Of a stretch of 34,013 bases of DNA, positions 1 through 7,691 are shown piece after piece. The translations under genes and the position numbers were made by a program. The notes beneath the pieces are model-generated. The model had not been told where the DNA came from. It saw nothing but the letters and a program-made list of their open reading frames with translations, and made no database searches. Location: positions 109,967-143,979 of the IMG/VR virus record IMGVR_UViG_3300029448_000001; one strand, 5' to 3'. The stretch's first letter is position 1, and every line of letters starts with the position of its first letter. The stretch is from a virus.

Positions 1-202
1 AAAATATAATACACGCTGGATAACTTATCATACCAATTAAAGCATACCAAGCCATCATTCTTTGATGTCTTTGTTTTCTATTCAATCTTTCAATTTCCTC
101 AATTGCTTCCATGTTAGACAATTCTTCATCAGTAATAATTCCGTCACCGTCTTTGTCGTATTTATTAAAATTTGATTTACTTTCAAATCTTTTCTGTGCC
201 AT
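1..202 (-). CDS. EF-hand small membrane-associated protein (partial, C-terminus off window)
   Basis: Reading leftward from ATG at 202, the frame is open to the window edge (67 codons visible). It begins MAQKRFESKSNF and has a canonical 12-residue EF-hand loop, DKDGDGIITDEE, at about residues 16-27, with Asp at loop positions 1, 3 and 5, Gly at 6, Ile at 8 and Glu at 12. That pattern predicts calcium binding. A charged helix follows, then a hydrophobic stretch (MMAWYALIGMISYP) that looks like the start of a membrane segment. AAAGGA, an RBS, lies in the end of the preceding gene, whose stop is 4 bases upstream. The pair looks like one transcript. The function is unknown; the EF-hand is seen directly and the membrane anchor is inferred because the protein is cut off. 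Confidence 0.75.
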   Translation of the reverse strand, partial: MAQKRFESKSNFNKYDKDGDGIITDEELSNMEAIEEIERLNRKQRHQRMMAWYALIGMISYPACIIF

Positions 203-206
203 TTAT

Positions 207-725
207 TTATCCTTTCATTCCGGGTGCATCTAAAATTAATGTTATTGTAAAATTCATAAACCATATTGTTAGTGATAATGATAAAATTGCTATCAATGAA
301 ATTTTTACTGTTTGAATAAATTTCTTTTTTCTTCTTAATTGGTCATATACTAATTTCTCACGGTCGGCTTTTATTTTTCGCCGCATTCCAATAAATTCAC
401 GATAGCCTTCTAAACCAAGATGATGTAAAGCACCCCATGTAAACATATGCCTAATTTCATCTTCCATTTCTTTAATTTTTCTTTTAGCTACAAAACTATC
501 AAATGCCTCAGCAGTTGCACTTTTACTAAAAGTTATTTTTTCAAATAACCCAGGTTTCTTTGTTTCCCCATTTTGATTTATATGCTCATAAACATCACTT
601 ACATGACCCGCCCATTTAGACAACTCTGTATATATTTCAGAGACTTCTTTTCCCACTTGTACGGCTTTTTTTACGCCATTAAACGTGGCAGAAGCTAAAG
701 CTAAAGCTGTAACTGGATCTATCAC
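207..725 (-). CDS. Conserved phage protein with C-terminal membrane anchor
   Basis: This is a 172-residue protein starting at GTG (725), with AAAGGAG about 8-14 bases upstream. Residues 1-25 are Ala-rich and amphipathic (MIDPVTALALASATFNGVKK). The middle is charged and helical, with basic runs such as RRKIKADREK. Residues about 141-165 are strongly hydrophobic and form a single C-terminal transmembrane segment. Similar MIDPxTALA-type proteins occur in marine T4-like phages as hypotheticals, from memory. It precedes the EF-hand gene on the same strand. The topology (cytoplasmic coiled body plus tail anchor) could suit a lysis or envelope-associated role, but nothing in the sequence fixes a function. 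Confidence 0.7.
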   Translation of the reverse strand: MIDPVTALALASATFNGVKKAVQVGKEVSEIYTELSKWAGHVSDVYEHINQNGETKKPGLFEKITFSKSATAEAFDSFVAKRKIKEMEDEIRHMFTWGALHHLGLEGYREFIGMRRKIKADREKLVYDQLRRKKKFIQTVKISLIAILSLSLTIWFMNFTITLILDAPGMKG

Positions 726-796
726 TACCTGCTCCTTTTATGTAATTGCGAAGCATAGTGTAATATCACTTTTTTGATAAATTCACGAACTCACTA

Positions 797-805
797 CTAT
801 TTATT
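797..805 (-). promoter_or_regulatory. Possible T4-type late promoter box
   Basis: On the minus strand this reads AATAAATAG, close to the T4-type late box TATAAATA, about 75 bases upstream of the GTG at 725. The intergenic stretch 726-850 separates divergent genes, so it must hold a promoter for each side. AT-richness makes a chance match plausible. Confidence 0.3.
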
Positions 806-850
806 TTATTTGTATTGCTAAAATCACTTTAATTGAGTACTATATAAAAT

Positions 851-1084
851 ATGAAGAAGTTAAATAAAGTTGAGATATTAGAATGGAGTTCTACAGGAAT
901 ATTGTTACTAGGAGTCTATCTTACTTCTATAAATATATACCCATTGAATGTATATGTTTCTTTAGTGGGTAATGTAGGCTGGTTGACTGTGGGAGTGATA
1001 TGGAAAAAATGGTCACTATTTACAGTTCAAGCAGTAATATGTGGAATATACGTTTTCGGATATTTGAGTAAATTTTTTACATGA
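851..1084 (+). CDS. Small multi-pass membrane protein
   Basis: A 77-residue protein with a short polar N-terminus (MKKLNKVEILEWSSTG) and two to three hydrophobic segments. The pattern EW-T-I--LGV-LTS-NIYPLNVY--LVGN-GWL is followed by WKKWSLF and a final hydrophobic stretch. It resembles a small membrane family common in marine phages that I believe is catalogued as DUF6552; that name is from memory. It is the first gene of the long plus-strand run and its stop overlaps the region that carries the next gene's RBS. The RBS of this gene itself is weak. No catalytic residues are seen. Confidence 0.7.
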   Translation: MKKLNKVEILEWSSTGILLLGVYLTSINIYPLNVYVSLVGNVGWLTVGVIWKKWSLFTVQAVICGIYVFGYLSKFFT

Positions 1085-1095
1085 GGATAAATAAT

Positions 1096-1362
1096 ATGAA
1101 AAAGATTGATGTACTTTTAGTTGCTTTAGGTATTATGAGTGCAATAAGTGTTGTATATTTGCTACTATCTGTATTGACTATACTAGCATTCAATGTTATA
1201 TTTGTTGAGCAAATGATGATTTTTCCTATACGATTGAATGCAAGTTCTATACTTTCAATCGCATGGTTCTTGTTTTTAATAGGGCAAGTAACAGGAAAAA
1301 ATAACAATTTTTTTGTCAATCAAATTGAAAGACAAAATTTTACTAGAAAAGGAAAGACATGA
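1096..1362 (+). CDS. Small membrane protein, two predicted TM segments
   Basis: An 88-residue protein. I chose ATG 1096 over an upstream ATG at 1081 because GAGGAT at 1083-1088 is correctly spaced for it. Residues about 5-33 (VLLVALGIMSAISVVYLLL and onward) and about 46-70 are hydrophobic, leaving a short basic C-terminal tail (RQNFTRKGKT). The stop overlaps the next start by 4 bases (ATGA), so translation is probably coupled to the exported glycine-zipper protein. The family is unknown. Confidence 0.65.
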   Translation: MKKIDVLLVALGIMSAISVVYLLLSVLTILAFNVIFVEQMMIFPIRLNASSILSIAWFLFLIGQVTGKNNNFFVNQIERQNFTRKGKT

Positions 1363-1859
1363 AAAAACTTTTACTGTTAGTTCTTATTTTACCGATTACA
1401 GCGTTGGCGAATACTATAACAGATACTTACCATGTTCCTGTAATTTCGGTCGAACCTGTTGTTAAAACTGTAAGGTCATATTATCAAGGTGACCGCACTA
1501 CATGTTCAACTAGGGAATATTCTGCACAATCAAAAACTGACCCTATGTTAGTAATATTAGGCACAACTGTAGGAGCAGGAATTGGTAATATGATTTCAAA
1601 AGATAAAGCACTAGGAACAGGAATTGGTGCAGTCATAGGTGCAGGTATAAGCACAAATTCTGGAAATCGCCGTAGTGTCAAACGAGTAGATTTTTGTGAA
1701 AATCGTGTCGTTAAAAATTATGAAGACAAAATCATAGGATATGATGTTACATTTGAAGTAGACGGAAGAATGTTTACGACTAGAATGAAAAACGACCCAG
1801 GAAGTCAACTTCAAATAAAAGAGGTAAAAAGAATATATCCTCTTGAACTAGTTAGATAA
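1359..1859 (+). CDS. Exported glycine-zipper (2TM / 17-kDa antigen-like) protein
   Basis: A 166-residue protein with a clear signal peptide, MKKLLLLVLILPITALA, with likely cleavage after Ala17. There is no lipobox cysteine. Residues 63-99 are a glycine zipper: Gly at 68, 72, 74, 76, 86, 88, 90, 94 and 96 in two short hydrophobic segments around a polar ISKDK turn. The C-terminal part (110-150) has the pattern seen in envelope proteins of the Rick_17kDa_Anti/glycine-zipper 2TM group, including GYDVTF, VDGRMFTTRM and NDPG. Cys49 and Cys113 could form a disulfide in the periplasm. Such proteins insert in or contact the outer membrane. In a phage this could alter the envelope for superinfection exclusion or lysis, which is inference. 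Confidence 0.75.
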   Translation: MKKLLLLVLILPITALANTITDTYHVPVISVEPVVKTVRSYYQGDRTTCSTREYSAQSKTDPMLVILGTTVGAGIGNMISKDKALGTGIGAVIGAGISTNSGNRRSVKRVDFCENRVVKNYEDKIIGYDVTFEVDGRMFTTRMKNDPGSQLQIKEVKRIYPLELVR

Positions 1860-2102
1860 ATGTATTACGTTTACGGTGCTAGTAAAAGTCGTGCAACAAA
1901 CAGGGCCGAGTTTATCTTATATACAACAAAAACTCCATACCGGTTGTTTTTATTAAATAAAGATTATACAATAAAGCAGTTAAGTAAAATGGTTCCCAAT
2001 ACTAAGACTATTCCTCAAGTTTTTAAACAGTCGCAATACGTTGGGGGTTTGAAAGAATTGTACGACCAGTTGTATTCTGATTATAAAGGAGAATTATTAT
2101 GA
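1860..2102 (+). CDS. Glutaredoxin-fold protein lacking the CxxC motif
   Basis: An 80-residue protein, the size of a phage glutaredoxin. The cis-Pro region TIPQVF (50-55) and the glycine pair VGG (61-63) followed by LKELYDQL match the glutathione-binding half of glutaredoxin. Where the redox motif (CPYC) belongs, after VYGASK, the sequence is SRAT (10-13), and the whole protein has no cysteine. It therefore cannot do thiol-disulfide exchange. It could be a decayed NrdC-type glutaredoxin kept for binding a partner. The stop of the previous gene abuts the ATG. The fold assignment rests on the C-terminal motifs only. Confidence 0.6.
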   Translation: MYYVYGASKSRATNRAEFILYTTKTPYRLFLLNKDYTIKQLSKMVPNTKTIPQVFKQSQYVGGLKELYDQLYSDYKGELL

Positions 2103-3208
2103 AATTAGCGAAAATCCGAATTGATGATATGGACCAACACTACCATGGTAAAGAACCTGAGTGGGTTGATGCAGAATCTTTATCTGATGAAGATTTAGAA
2201 AAGCGAACCTCTAAAGCGTTATCTTGGTACGGCACTATTGCAAAACACAGATATAATAAAAAGTTTTTGTTGGAGTTTTGTAAAACAAAAAAGTATTCTA
2301 ATGATGACACAGAACTTTATAGTAGATTGTCTTCTCGGGATATATCAACTTCGGTTTCTTGGTTAGCTAGAATGCAATCTAAGGGTTATGTTTTAAATGA
2401 AGAACAGGCCAAAAAGTTTAATGCTGAGATGCAACAGCTAAAAGAAAAAGCAAGTAATTTTGATGAGGTTAATAAAAACAAAAACGTCATTTCTATTCAA
2501 GATAGAATTGAACAAAAGGCAGACAGAGAAATAGCTGAGATTGAGTATTTGCTTGACCAGTATGTTTTAGTTAATCGAACTTTTAAATTTAACTGGGAAG
2601 CATACTTAAAAAGTAGAGACATTTCCTCAATCATTGCTGAAAAAATTTCAGAGTTTTTTGTCAAGGAAGCAAAAGAAGTGCAGGATATAATTGACGTTTG
2701 GACGACTGATGAATATGTTCGTGAAGAGTGGGGACATTTTACTAAAAGCGAACTTAAAAAGTGGAAGTCTCTTTTAGATGATTTGATTACTCAATCACAC
2801 ATGGCATCACAAGTCAAATCTGTTCGCAAAAGAAAGACAAAACAAAAACCAGCCGTGCAGTTAGTTAAGAACCTAAATTATGCATCAGAGAGTGATGCTT
2901 ACAAAAGTATTTCTCCTACAAAAATAATAGGAGCGATACAATTATGGGTCTATAATGTTAAGACTAAAAAGCTAGGTGTCTATCACGCTGAAGACGTAAG
3001 AGGCCTTTCAGTTAAAGGTAGTACAATACAGAACTTTAATGCAACAACATCGGTTTCTAAGACACTTAGAAAGCCTGACGATACGATTCCAACACTATTA
3101 GATGCTGGTAAAGTTAAGTTGAGAAATATTTTAAGTGAACTGAAAACTAAAGAAAAAGTTCTTACAGGTAGAATTAATTCAGAAACTATTTTATTGAGAG
3201 CGTTATGA
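2099..3208 (+). CDS. Conserved hypothetical upstream of RNase H
   Basis: A 369-residue, mostly helical, charged protein. It overlaps the previous gene by 4 bases and the next by 4, so it is in one transcript with RNase H. Residues about 95-160 are rich in Lys, Glu and Gln and probably coiled. A basic cluster lies near 239-251 (KSVRKRKTKQK). The C-terminal third is a possible small beta domain (IIGAIQLWVYNVKTKKLGVY then EDVRGLSVKGSTI). I think long proteins of this kind sit next to RNase H in other T4-like marine phages, from memory, but I know no function. Its position suggests a role in replication or repair. Confidence 0.7.
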   Translation: MKLAKIRIDDMDQHYHGKEPEWVDAESLSDEDLEKRTSKALSWYGTIAKHRYNKKFLLEFCKTKKYSNDDTELYSRLSSRDISTSVSWLARMQSKGYVLNEEQAKKFNAEMQQLKEKASNFDEVNKNKNVISIQDRIEQKADREIAEIEYLLDQYVLVNRTFKFNWEAYLKSRDISSIIAEKISEFFVKEAKEVQDIIDVWTTDEYVREEWGHFTKSELKKWKSLLDDLITQSHMASQVKSVRKRKTKQKPAVQLVKNLNYASESDAYKSISPTKIIGAIQLWVYNVKTKKLGVYHAEDVRGLSVKGSTIQNFNATTSVSKTLRKPDDTIPTLLDAGKVKLRNILSELKTKEKVLTGRINSETILLRAL

Positions 3209-4068
3209 TTTTAGTAGATTTAAACCAAGTAATGATATCAAATTTGATGACCCAAATTAATGGGTCATCAGACGAGATAAGCGAAAACTTAATAAGGCAT
3301 ATGATTCTTAACTCTTTAAGAATGTATAATAAAAAATTCAAAGAAGAGTATAATGAGATGGTTATTGCCTCAGATGATAAAGCATATTGGAGAAGAGATA
3401 TTTTTCCTTTCTACAAAGCAAATCGAAAAAAAGATAGAGATTCTTCTCCGTATGATTGGAGTTTAATATTTGATACTTTAAATAAAGTTAGAGATGAAAT
3501 TAAAGATAACTTTCCTTATAAAGTTATTAGAGTTAATAGAACCGAAGCTGATGATGTAATAGGAACATTAGTTCATGAGTTTGGTGTTTATATGAATTGT
3601 GATACTACTGAAAAAATATTAATTCTATCAAGCGATAAAGATTTTTTACAGCTACAAAAATTTTCAAATGTAGACCAGTACAATCCTACAGCTAAGAAAT
3701 TTATTCGCACGAATAATCCTTTACAATTTTTAAAAGAACATATTATAAAAGGTGATAGAGGCGACGGAATTCCTAATATATTATCAGGTGATGATTACAT
3801 AGTAAAGTCAATTAGACAAAGACCTGTAACATCAAAGAAACTAAATATTTGGGTTGATAAAGACCCAGAGGAATTGGGTGATGAAGTCATGCTCAAAAAT
3901 TTCAAGAGAAATGAGTCTTTAATTGATTTAAGTAAAATTCCTAATGAATATAGAAGTAAAATTATTAGTGAATTTACATCTACACCTAAAAAAGGTAAAG
4001 ATAAATTATTAAATTATTTTGTGAAGCACAAGATGAAAATGCTAATTGAACATATACAGGAGTTTTAA
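3205..4068 (+). CDS. rnh: T4-type RNase H (FEN/PIN-family 5' nuclease)
   Basis: A 287-residue protein (T4 RNase H is about 305). The acidic residues of the metal centre are in place: Asp5 in ILVDLNQ, Asp57-Asp58 in IASDDKAYWRRD, Glu114/Asp116/Asp117 in RTEADDVIG, Asp144 and Asp146 in SSDKDFLQL, and Asp184/Asp187 in KGDRGDGIPN, the helix-hairpin region. In T4 this enzyme removes RNA primers and adjacent DNA from lagging-strand fragments, working with gp32, and the same job is expected here. It overlaps both neighbours by 1-4 bases. It lies far from the gp33-gp59-gp32 block in this genome. Confidence 0.92.
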   Translation: MILVDLNQVMISNLMTQINGSSDEISENLIRHMILNSLRMYNKKFKEEYNEMVIASDDKAYWRRDIFPFYKANRKKDRDSSPYDWSLIFDTLNKVRDEIKDNFPYKVIRVNRTEADDVIGTLVHEFGVYMNCDTTEKILILSSDKDFLQLQKFSNVDQYNPTAKKFIRTNNPLQFLKEHIIKGDRGDGIPNILSGDDYIVKSIRQRPVTSKKLNIWVDKDPEELGDEVMLKNFKRNESLIDLSKIPNEYRSKIISEFTSTPKKGKDKLLNYFVKHKMKMLIEHIQEF

Positions 4069-4490
4069 TGGACGTATCTAAAATGTCAGTACCAGATTTA
4101 TTTAATCATATATCAGAGTTGCCGGCAGGTAAAAGAGCAGGAGCAGTTAAAGCCATAGCTAATTTACTTCCGTACTTTAAAGATATACTCAAATATAATT
4201 TTAGTGAATCAAAACTAGAATTGCCTGAGGGAGTTCCTCCATATACTAAGCATGAAGAAATGAGAGATGTGGGAGCAAATAGAATTCCTGCGGAGTGGAG
4301 AAAAATGCAGTATTTTATTCCGGGAAATAACTTGCATGTTATAAAAAGGGAAAAGTTGTTCATTGATATATTAGAGTCTTTGTCTCCTGAAGAAGCTGAA
4401 ATCGTTATAAAAATGAAAGATAAAAAGTTAAAAATAAAAGGTATAAATAAGAAAGTAGTTCAGGAAGCATTGCCAGAATTATTTTCTTAA
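4068..4490 (+). CDS. Conserved T4-like phage protein (DUF6433-like)
   Basis: A 140-residue protein whose ATG overlaps the RNase H stop. The order of motifs resembles a cyanophage and marine-phage family I recall as DUF6433: an N-terminal helix pair (LFNHISELPAGKRAGAVKAI), then YFKDILKYNF, a Pro-rich GVPPYTKHEE, then KREKLFIDILESLSPEEAEI and a C-terminal KDKKLKIKGINKKVVQEALP. The function of that family is unknown. Nothing in it looks catalytic. The domain name is from memory and is the least certain part. Confidence 0.65.
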   Translation: MDVSKMSVPDLFNHISELPAGKRAGAVKAIANLLPYFKDILKYNFSESKLELPEGVPPYTKHEEMRDVGANRIPAEWRKMQYFIPGNNLHVIKREKLFIDILESLSPEEAEIVIKMKDKKLKIKGINKKVVQEALPELFS

Positions 4491-4499
4491 GGAGAAACA

Positions 4500-5441
4500 A
4501 TGAAATCTTTTGCAGATTTTTATATAAAAGATCCCGTAATTTTAGAAAAACAAATACTATTAAATAATAGTGCAAAATACAATCAAGTTGTATTTCTTGC
4601 AGGCGGGTCAGGTTCAGGAAAAGGATTTGCTAGAAAATATTTTTTAGAATCATCAAAATTTAAGATACATGATGTAGATGATTTGAAAAAAGCATTTATG
4701 GAATTAGATGCATTAGGTAAATTCACAACAAGCCAACTAATGAAAAAATATGCGGTTGACATCACAAGAAGCCAGAGAGAAATTTTAAACAAAGCACTAA
4801 TCAAACCTAATAGAACATTAAAAGATTTGGTATTGAAAAATCCAGATGATGTAAATGCATTGCATTTAGCAATAAAACTCACAAACTCAAAAAATAAAAT
4901 GTTAGATAATATGTTAGCAACTGCTAAAAAAGGAGTTTTGCCTAATTTGATGTTAGATACCACATTCAAAGATACTGAAGAAATGGAAAGAGTAATTCCT
5001 CAACTTATGGACATAGGTTATAAATCAAGTGACATACACTTAGTTTGGATTTTAACAGATTATAAAATAGCAATACTTAACAACGCTAAGAGAGCCAGAG
5101 TGGTTCCTCAAGATGTATTATTCAATACTCATAAGGGAGCGGCCAGGACTGTTCATAAATTATTAACCCAAGGATTACCAAGGGAAGTAGATGGAAGTGT
5201 TTATGTAATTCTTAACAATAAAGACAATACTGTATTTTATTTAAATCCTGATGGAAAACCATACAAAACAAAAAGTGGGCAGTTTGTCGTAAAGGATTTT
5301 AAATATATCAAAGTTAAAGATAGCGGTAAAAAGGTCAACCTAGAATTAGAAATAAAACAAAAACTTTTATCTTGGATAAAAGAGAACGTCCCAAAAGGCA
5401 CGTTAAATACTAGACAATTAGACAGAATCACAAATATGTAG
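4500..5441 (+). CDS. P-loop NTPase, zeta-toxin/kinase-like
   Basis: A 313-residue protein with a good RBS (AAGGAG at 4489-4494). Its N-terminal region has a Walker A loop GGSGSGKG (35-42) after a hydrophobic beta strand (VVFLA). An Asp pair in HDVDDLKKAF could bind metal or substrate. LPNLMLDTTF (about 150-160) and LVWILTDYKIA are further core strands of a nucleoside-kinase or zeta-toxin-like fold. The C-terminal 80 residues look like a separate beta-rich domain. It may phosphorylate a small molecule or RNA end; the substrate cannot be told. A weak TGTTG/CAACA inverted repeat follows the stop. Confidence 0.7.
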   Translation: MKSFADFYIKDPVILEKQILLNNSAKYNQVVFLAGGSGSGKGFARKYFLESSKFKIHDVDDLKKAFMELDALGKFTTSQLMKKYAVDITRSQREILNKALIKPNRTLKDLVLKNPDDVNALHLAIKLTNSKNKMLDNMLATAKKGVLPNLMLDTTFKDTEEMERVIPQLMDIGYKSSDIHLVWILTDYKIAILNNAKRARVVPQDVLFNTHKGAARTVHKLLTQGLPREVDGSVYVILNNKDNTVFYLNPDGKPYKTKSGQFVVKDFKYIKVKDSGKKVNLELEIKQKLLSWIKENVPKGTLNTRQLDRITNM

Positions 5442-5500
5442 TGTTGCTTTTAAACAACATGCTCCTTGAAGTTTTTTGAAAAAAAGACGATAATAATAGT

Positions 5501-5593
5501 ATGAGTACAATATTTAATACATTATTAAAAATTATGTTTTGGTTATATATCTACACTTTTTGTTTTTGGGTAGCTATAGCTTACATTATATAG
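5501..5593 (+). CDS. 30-residue membrane micropeptide
   Basis: A short frame from ATG 5501 to TAG 5591-5593 encodes MSTIFNTLLKI then a hydrophobic run (MFWLYIYTFCFWVAIAYII). It fills most of the gap between the P-loop gene and the next gene, and its stop lies on the next gene's RBS (AGGAGA at 5592-5597). No strong RBS precedes it. The hydrophobic composition fits a one-pass membrane peptide, but AT-rich DNA yields such frames by chance, so the call is tentative. Confidence 0.4.
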   Translation: MSTIFNTLLKIMFWLYIYTFCFWVAIAYII

Positions 5594-5602
5594 GAGATTA
5601 GA

Positions 5603-5890
5603 GTGTCTACAATAATTTTATTCAGTAAACGTGTATTCCACATTTTGTTGGGCATCACATTCGTTACAGTAGCTTGTGGAGGGTATGTCATAGCTTTTAA
5701 GAAAAAAACTGAACTTGATGAAGTCTTAAATCAAAAATATCAAAATAATTTTGTTCTAAAAAAAGAAGAATTTGTATGCACTAAAGTAGAACAGAAAAGT
5801 GAAAATCTAGATGATGTAACTTGTGTGCAATACACAGATGTAAAATATCATAAAGAAGCCATTGAATTAAACAAATCAATAATCAAATAA
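5603..5890 (+). CDS. Membrane-anchored small protein
   Basis: A 95-residue protein starting at GTG 5603, chosen because AGGAGA lies 5-10 bases upstream. Residues 1-30 hold a single hydrophobic segment (VFHILLGITFVTVACGGYV). The sequence TVAC is lipobox-like but has Thr where Leu is usual, so a plain membrane anchor is more likely. The rest is charged, with Cys59 and Cys74 in FVCTKVEQK and VTCVQYTDV, which could pair by disulfide if the domain is periplasmic. Two bases separate it from the methyltransferase. The function is unknown; a spanin-like envelope role is possible but unsupported. Confidence 0.6.
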   Translation: MSTIILFSKRVFHILLGITFVTVACGGYVIAFKKKTELDEVLNQKYQNNFVLKKEEFVCTKVEQKSENLDDVTCVQYTDVKYHKEAIELNKSIIK

Positions 5891-5892
5891 CT

Positions 5893-6498
5893 ATGCCATA
5901 CGTCAAAGAAACATTTCAAGTATCTACATTAGAAACTGCAAAACATGTAGCATTAACCACTGATACAGATAATCCTAATAAATTTTATGAGGAAACAGAT
6001 TACTTTGTCTCAACCTTACTTAACAATTTTTCAAATTCAAAATGTAGAAAATGGTTAGACTATGGTTGTGGTATGGGTAGAGTTTCTTTAGAGATAATAA
6101 AAAAATACGGAGACCCTGTTGTTGGATATGATACTAGTCAAAGTATGTTATACTGGGCAAATCAGTATATAAAAAGTCAATTTTTTATTCCGTCACTACA
6201 ATTGCCTAAAAATAAATTTGATGTTATTATATGTGCATTCTGTTTGCAACATGTAGAAGATGTAAAACTAGAAGTTGAGAATATTTTTTCATTGCTAGAT
6301 TCTTCTGGTTCTTTTGTTTTATTAAATGAGCAAACAAGATATGTTCCTAATGGATTGACAGATGACAATTTTGTTATTTGGGAAAATGATAAAATAGATG
6401 TTTTTGAAGAAGTTGAAAAAAAATTTGTTTTATACAAAAGTGTTCCATATGTTGAAAAAAGTAATTTAAACATTAACTTTTATAATAGGAGAGATTGA
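5893..6498 (+). CDS. Class I SAM-dependent methyltransferase
   Basis: A 201-residue Rossmann-fold methyltransferase. Motif I is LDYGCGMGR (55-63). The acidic end of strand 2 is VVGYDTSQSML, and the motif IV/post region is FDVIICAFCLQHVED, followed by SGSFVLLNEQTRYV. The N-terminal 45 residues form an alpha-helical cap. The pattern matches the Methyltransf_11/25 group, which acts on small molecules, sugars or peptides. It stands apart from the sugar cassette, among small membrane proteins, so its substrate is unclear. Confidence 0.8.
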   Translation: MPYVKETFQVSTLETAKHVALTTDTDNPNKFYEETDYFVSTLLNNFSNSKCRKWLDYGCGMGRVSLEIIKKYGDPVVGYDTSQSMLYWANQYIKSQFFIPSLQLPKNKFDVIICAFCLQHVEDVKLEVENIFSLLDSSGSFVLLNEQTRYVPNGLTDDNFVIWENDKIDVFEEVEKKFVLYKSVPYVEKSNLNINFYNRRD

Positions 6499-6500
6499 TT

Positions 6501-6707
6501 ATGTTTTTTAGAGCGAAACCTAACATGTTGAATAATGCGGGTATGAAAATTTTTAGAGATGAAGATGACGCCATAAAATATCTGGAGGAGTATACAGGTC
6601 ATGAGATGGCATCTGAGTGTATTAGAAAAACTAAGAAAGGTAAAATCACAAGAAGTTATCATAGTGATTGGTACGTCTTAGGTAAATTAACAAAAATGGA
6701 GGCGTGA
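6501..6707 (+). CDS. Small hypothetical protein
   Basis: A 68-residue protein. ATG 6501 is preferred over a TTG at 6495 because AGGAGAG at 6487-6493 is well placed for it. It begins MFFRAKPNMLNNAGMKIF and includes a helical DEDDAIKYLEEYTGHEMASE and a basic end (KTKKGKITRSYH). No family is recognised. It lies in a tight operon. Confidence 0.6.
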   Translation: MFFRAKPNMLNNAGMKIFRDEDDAIKYLEEYTGHEMASECIRKTKKGKITRSYHSDWYVLGKLTKMEA

Positions 6708-6709
6708 TT

Positions 6710-6904
6710 ATGATGGACATTAGAACGATATCAACATATCTTGATTCTTCTATTAGGCATGGAAGTCCTGTGACAGAGAATTTTATCAGAGAGATAAAGG
6801 AAGTATTCGACCACCAAATTCAAATTGAAGACAATTCTAAAAAAGTTTTTGGACAAATCGTAAATACTCTTGCTGAAGAAAAAGAAAAAGGATTGTGGAA
6901 GTAA
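6710..6904 (+). CDS. Small helical hypothetical protein
   Basis: A 64-residue protein. GGAGG (6698-6702) sits 7 bases before ATG 6710. It is helical and acidic/basic mixed (FIREIKEVFDHQIQIEDN, then NTLAEEKEKGLWK), consistent with a small dimerising or regulatory protein. It overlaps the next gene by 10 bases. No family is recognised. Confidence 0.55.
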   Translation: MMDIRTISTYLDSSIRHGSPVTENFIREIKEVFDHQIQIEDNSKKVFGQIVNTLAEEKEKGLWK

Positions 6905-7116
6905 TAAAAAATTACATAATTTTTTTGGGAGGTCTTGTAGGAGGTATTTTAAGGCATTCGATTTTAGTTATGCTTTGTTCCTATTTAACTGCTCTTTTTA
7001 CAATTACTGTCTTTGGAGAATTTGTCAAAGAAAATTTTAGTGCGTTAGACGAGTTTTTGACATTTTTAGTAATCTTTGCTACAATATATGTATCTTTTTT
7101 ATGGAGTAAAAAATGA
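6895..7116 (+). CDS. Small two-TM membrane protein
   Basis: A 73-residue protein from GTG 6895, with AAAAGGA immediately upstream at rather short spacing. Two hydrophobic segments (about 5-35, including IIFLGGLVGGILRH, and about 52-70, FLTFLVIFATIYVSFLW) flank a short acidic loop (KENFSALDE). The GGLVGG glycines may pack helices. It overlaps the next gene by 4 bases. A holin-like topology is possible, but it is not near the endolysin. Confidence 0.55.
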   Translation: MEVIKNYIIFLGGLVGGILRHSILVMLCSYLTALFTITVFGEFVKENFSALDEFLTFLVIFATIYVSFLWSKK

Positions 7117-7691
7117 ATATATTTTATCTAGACCATGATGTGAAAAAGTGTGCTGAAATGACATGTGATAAACATGTAGTTAAAATGGTTATCGAATATG
7201 CTCAATTGTTATCAACCGCCCATAGAATGCAAGATGGGATTGAGTATACAGACCTTTCTAAAAACGGTAGAAAAATCAAAAGATGGAGGCTTAAAGATGA
7301 AAGAGAAAATATTCTTTATAAAGCAAGTCATATTAACCACCCTAGTGCGGTGTGGGTACGACTATCAACACAGCACTACACTTGGCTACATAATCTTCTT
7401 ACTGCTTGTCTTACCGAGTATACTAATAGATATGGAAAAATACATCTAATTCGTTCTAGCGGTTTAGAGAAAGCGTTAGAGAATCCTCCTAACTCTTCTA
7501 TTGATAAATTATTTTCTCCACCTCCTCCTGCAATGCCTGAAGAGCATAAAGTTCAGAATGACGTAATACAATCTTATAAAAATTACTATATACATGAAAA
7601 GAACTATTTTGCGAAATGGAAAAACGGAAACGCACCTGAATGGTATACAGAAGGTGTTAAACAACTAAATACAGCCAATGCCTACATATAA
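7113..7691 (+). CDS. Conserved phage protein with CDKHVVKM motif
   Basis: A 192-residue protein. The N-terminus (MNIFYLDHDVKKCAEMTCDKHVVKM) and the block SHINHPSAVWVRLSTQHYTWL match a family that recurs in many phages and that I know only as hypothetical. Invariant-looking His, Cys, Asp and Lys residues at 18-25 and the HPSAVWVR block suggest an enzyme active site. A Pro-rich loop (FSPPPPAMPEEHK) lies at about 138-150. The last 14 bases overlap the next gene. The reaction is unknown. Confidence 0.7.
   Translation: MNIFYLDHDVKKCAEMTCDKHVVKMVIEYAQLLSTAHRMQDGIEYTDLSKNGRKIKRWRLKDERENILYKASHINHPSAVWVRLSTQHYTWLHNLLTACLTEYTNRYGKIHLIRSSGLEKALENPPNSSIDKLFSPPPPAMPEEHKVQNDVIQSYKNYYIHEKNYFAKWKNGNAPEWYTEGVKQLNTANAYI

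Noticed and set aside
5442-5470. Terminator after the P-loop gene
   Set aside because: The TGTTG/CAACA stem is only 5 bp and is not followed directly by a T run.
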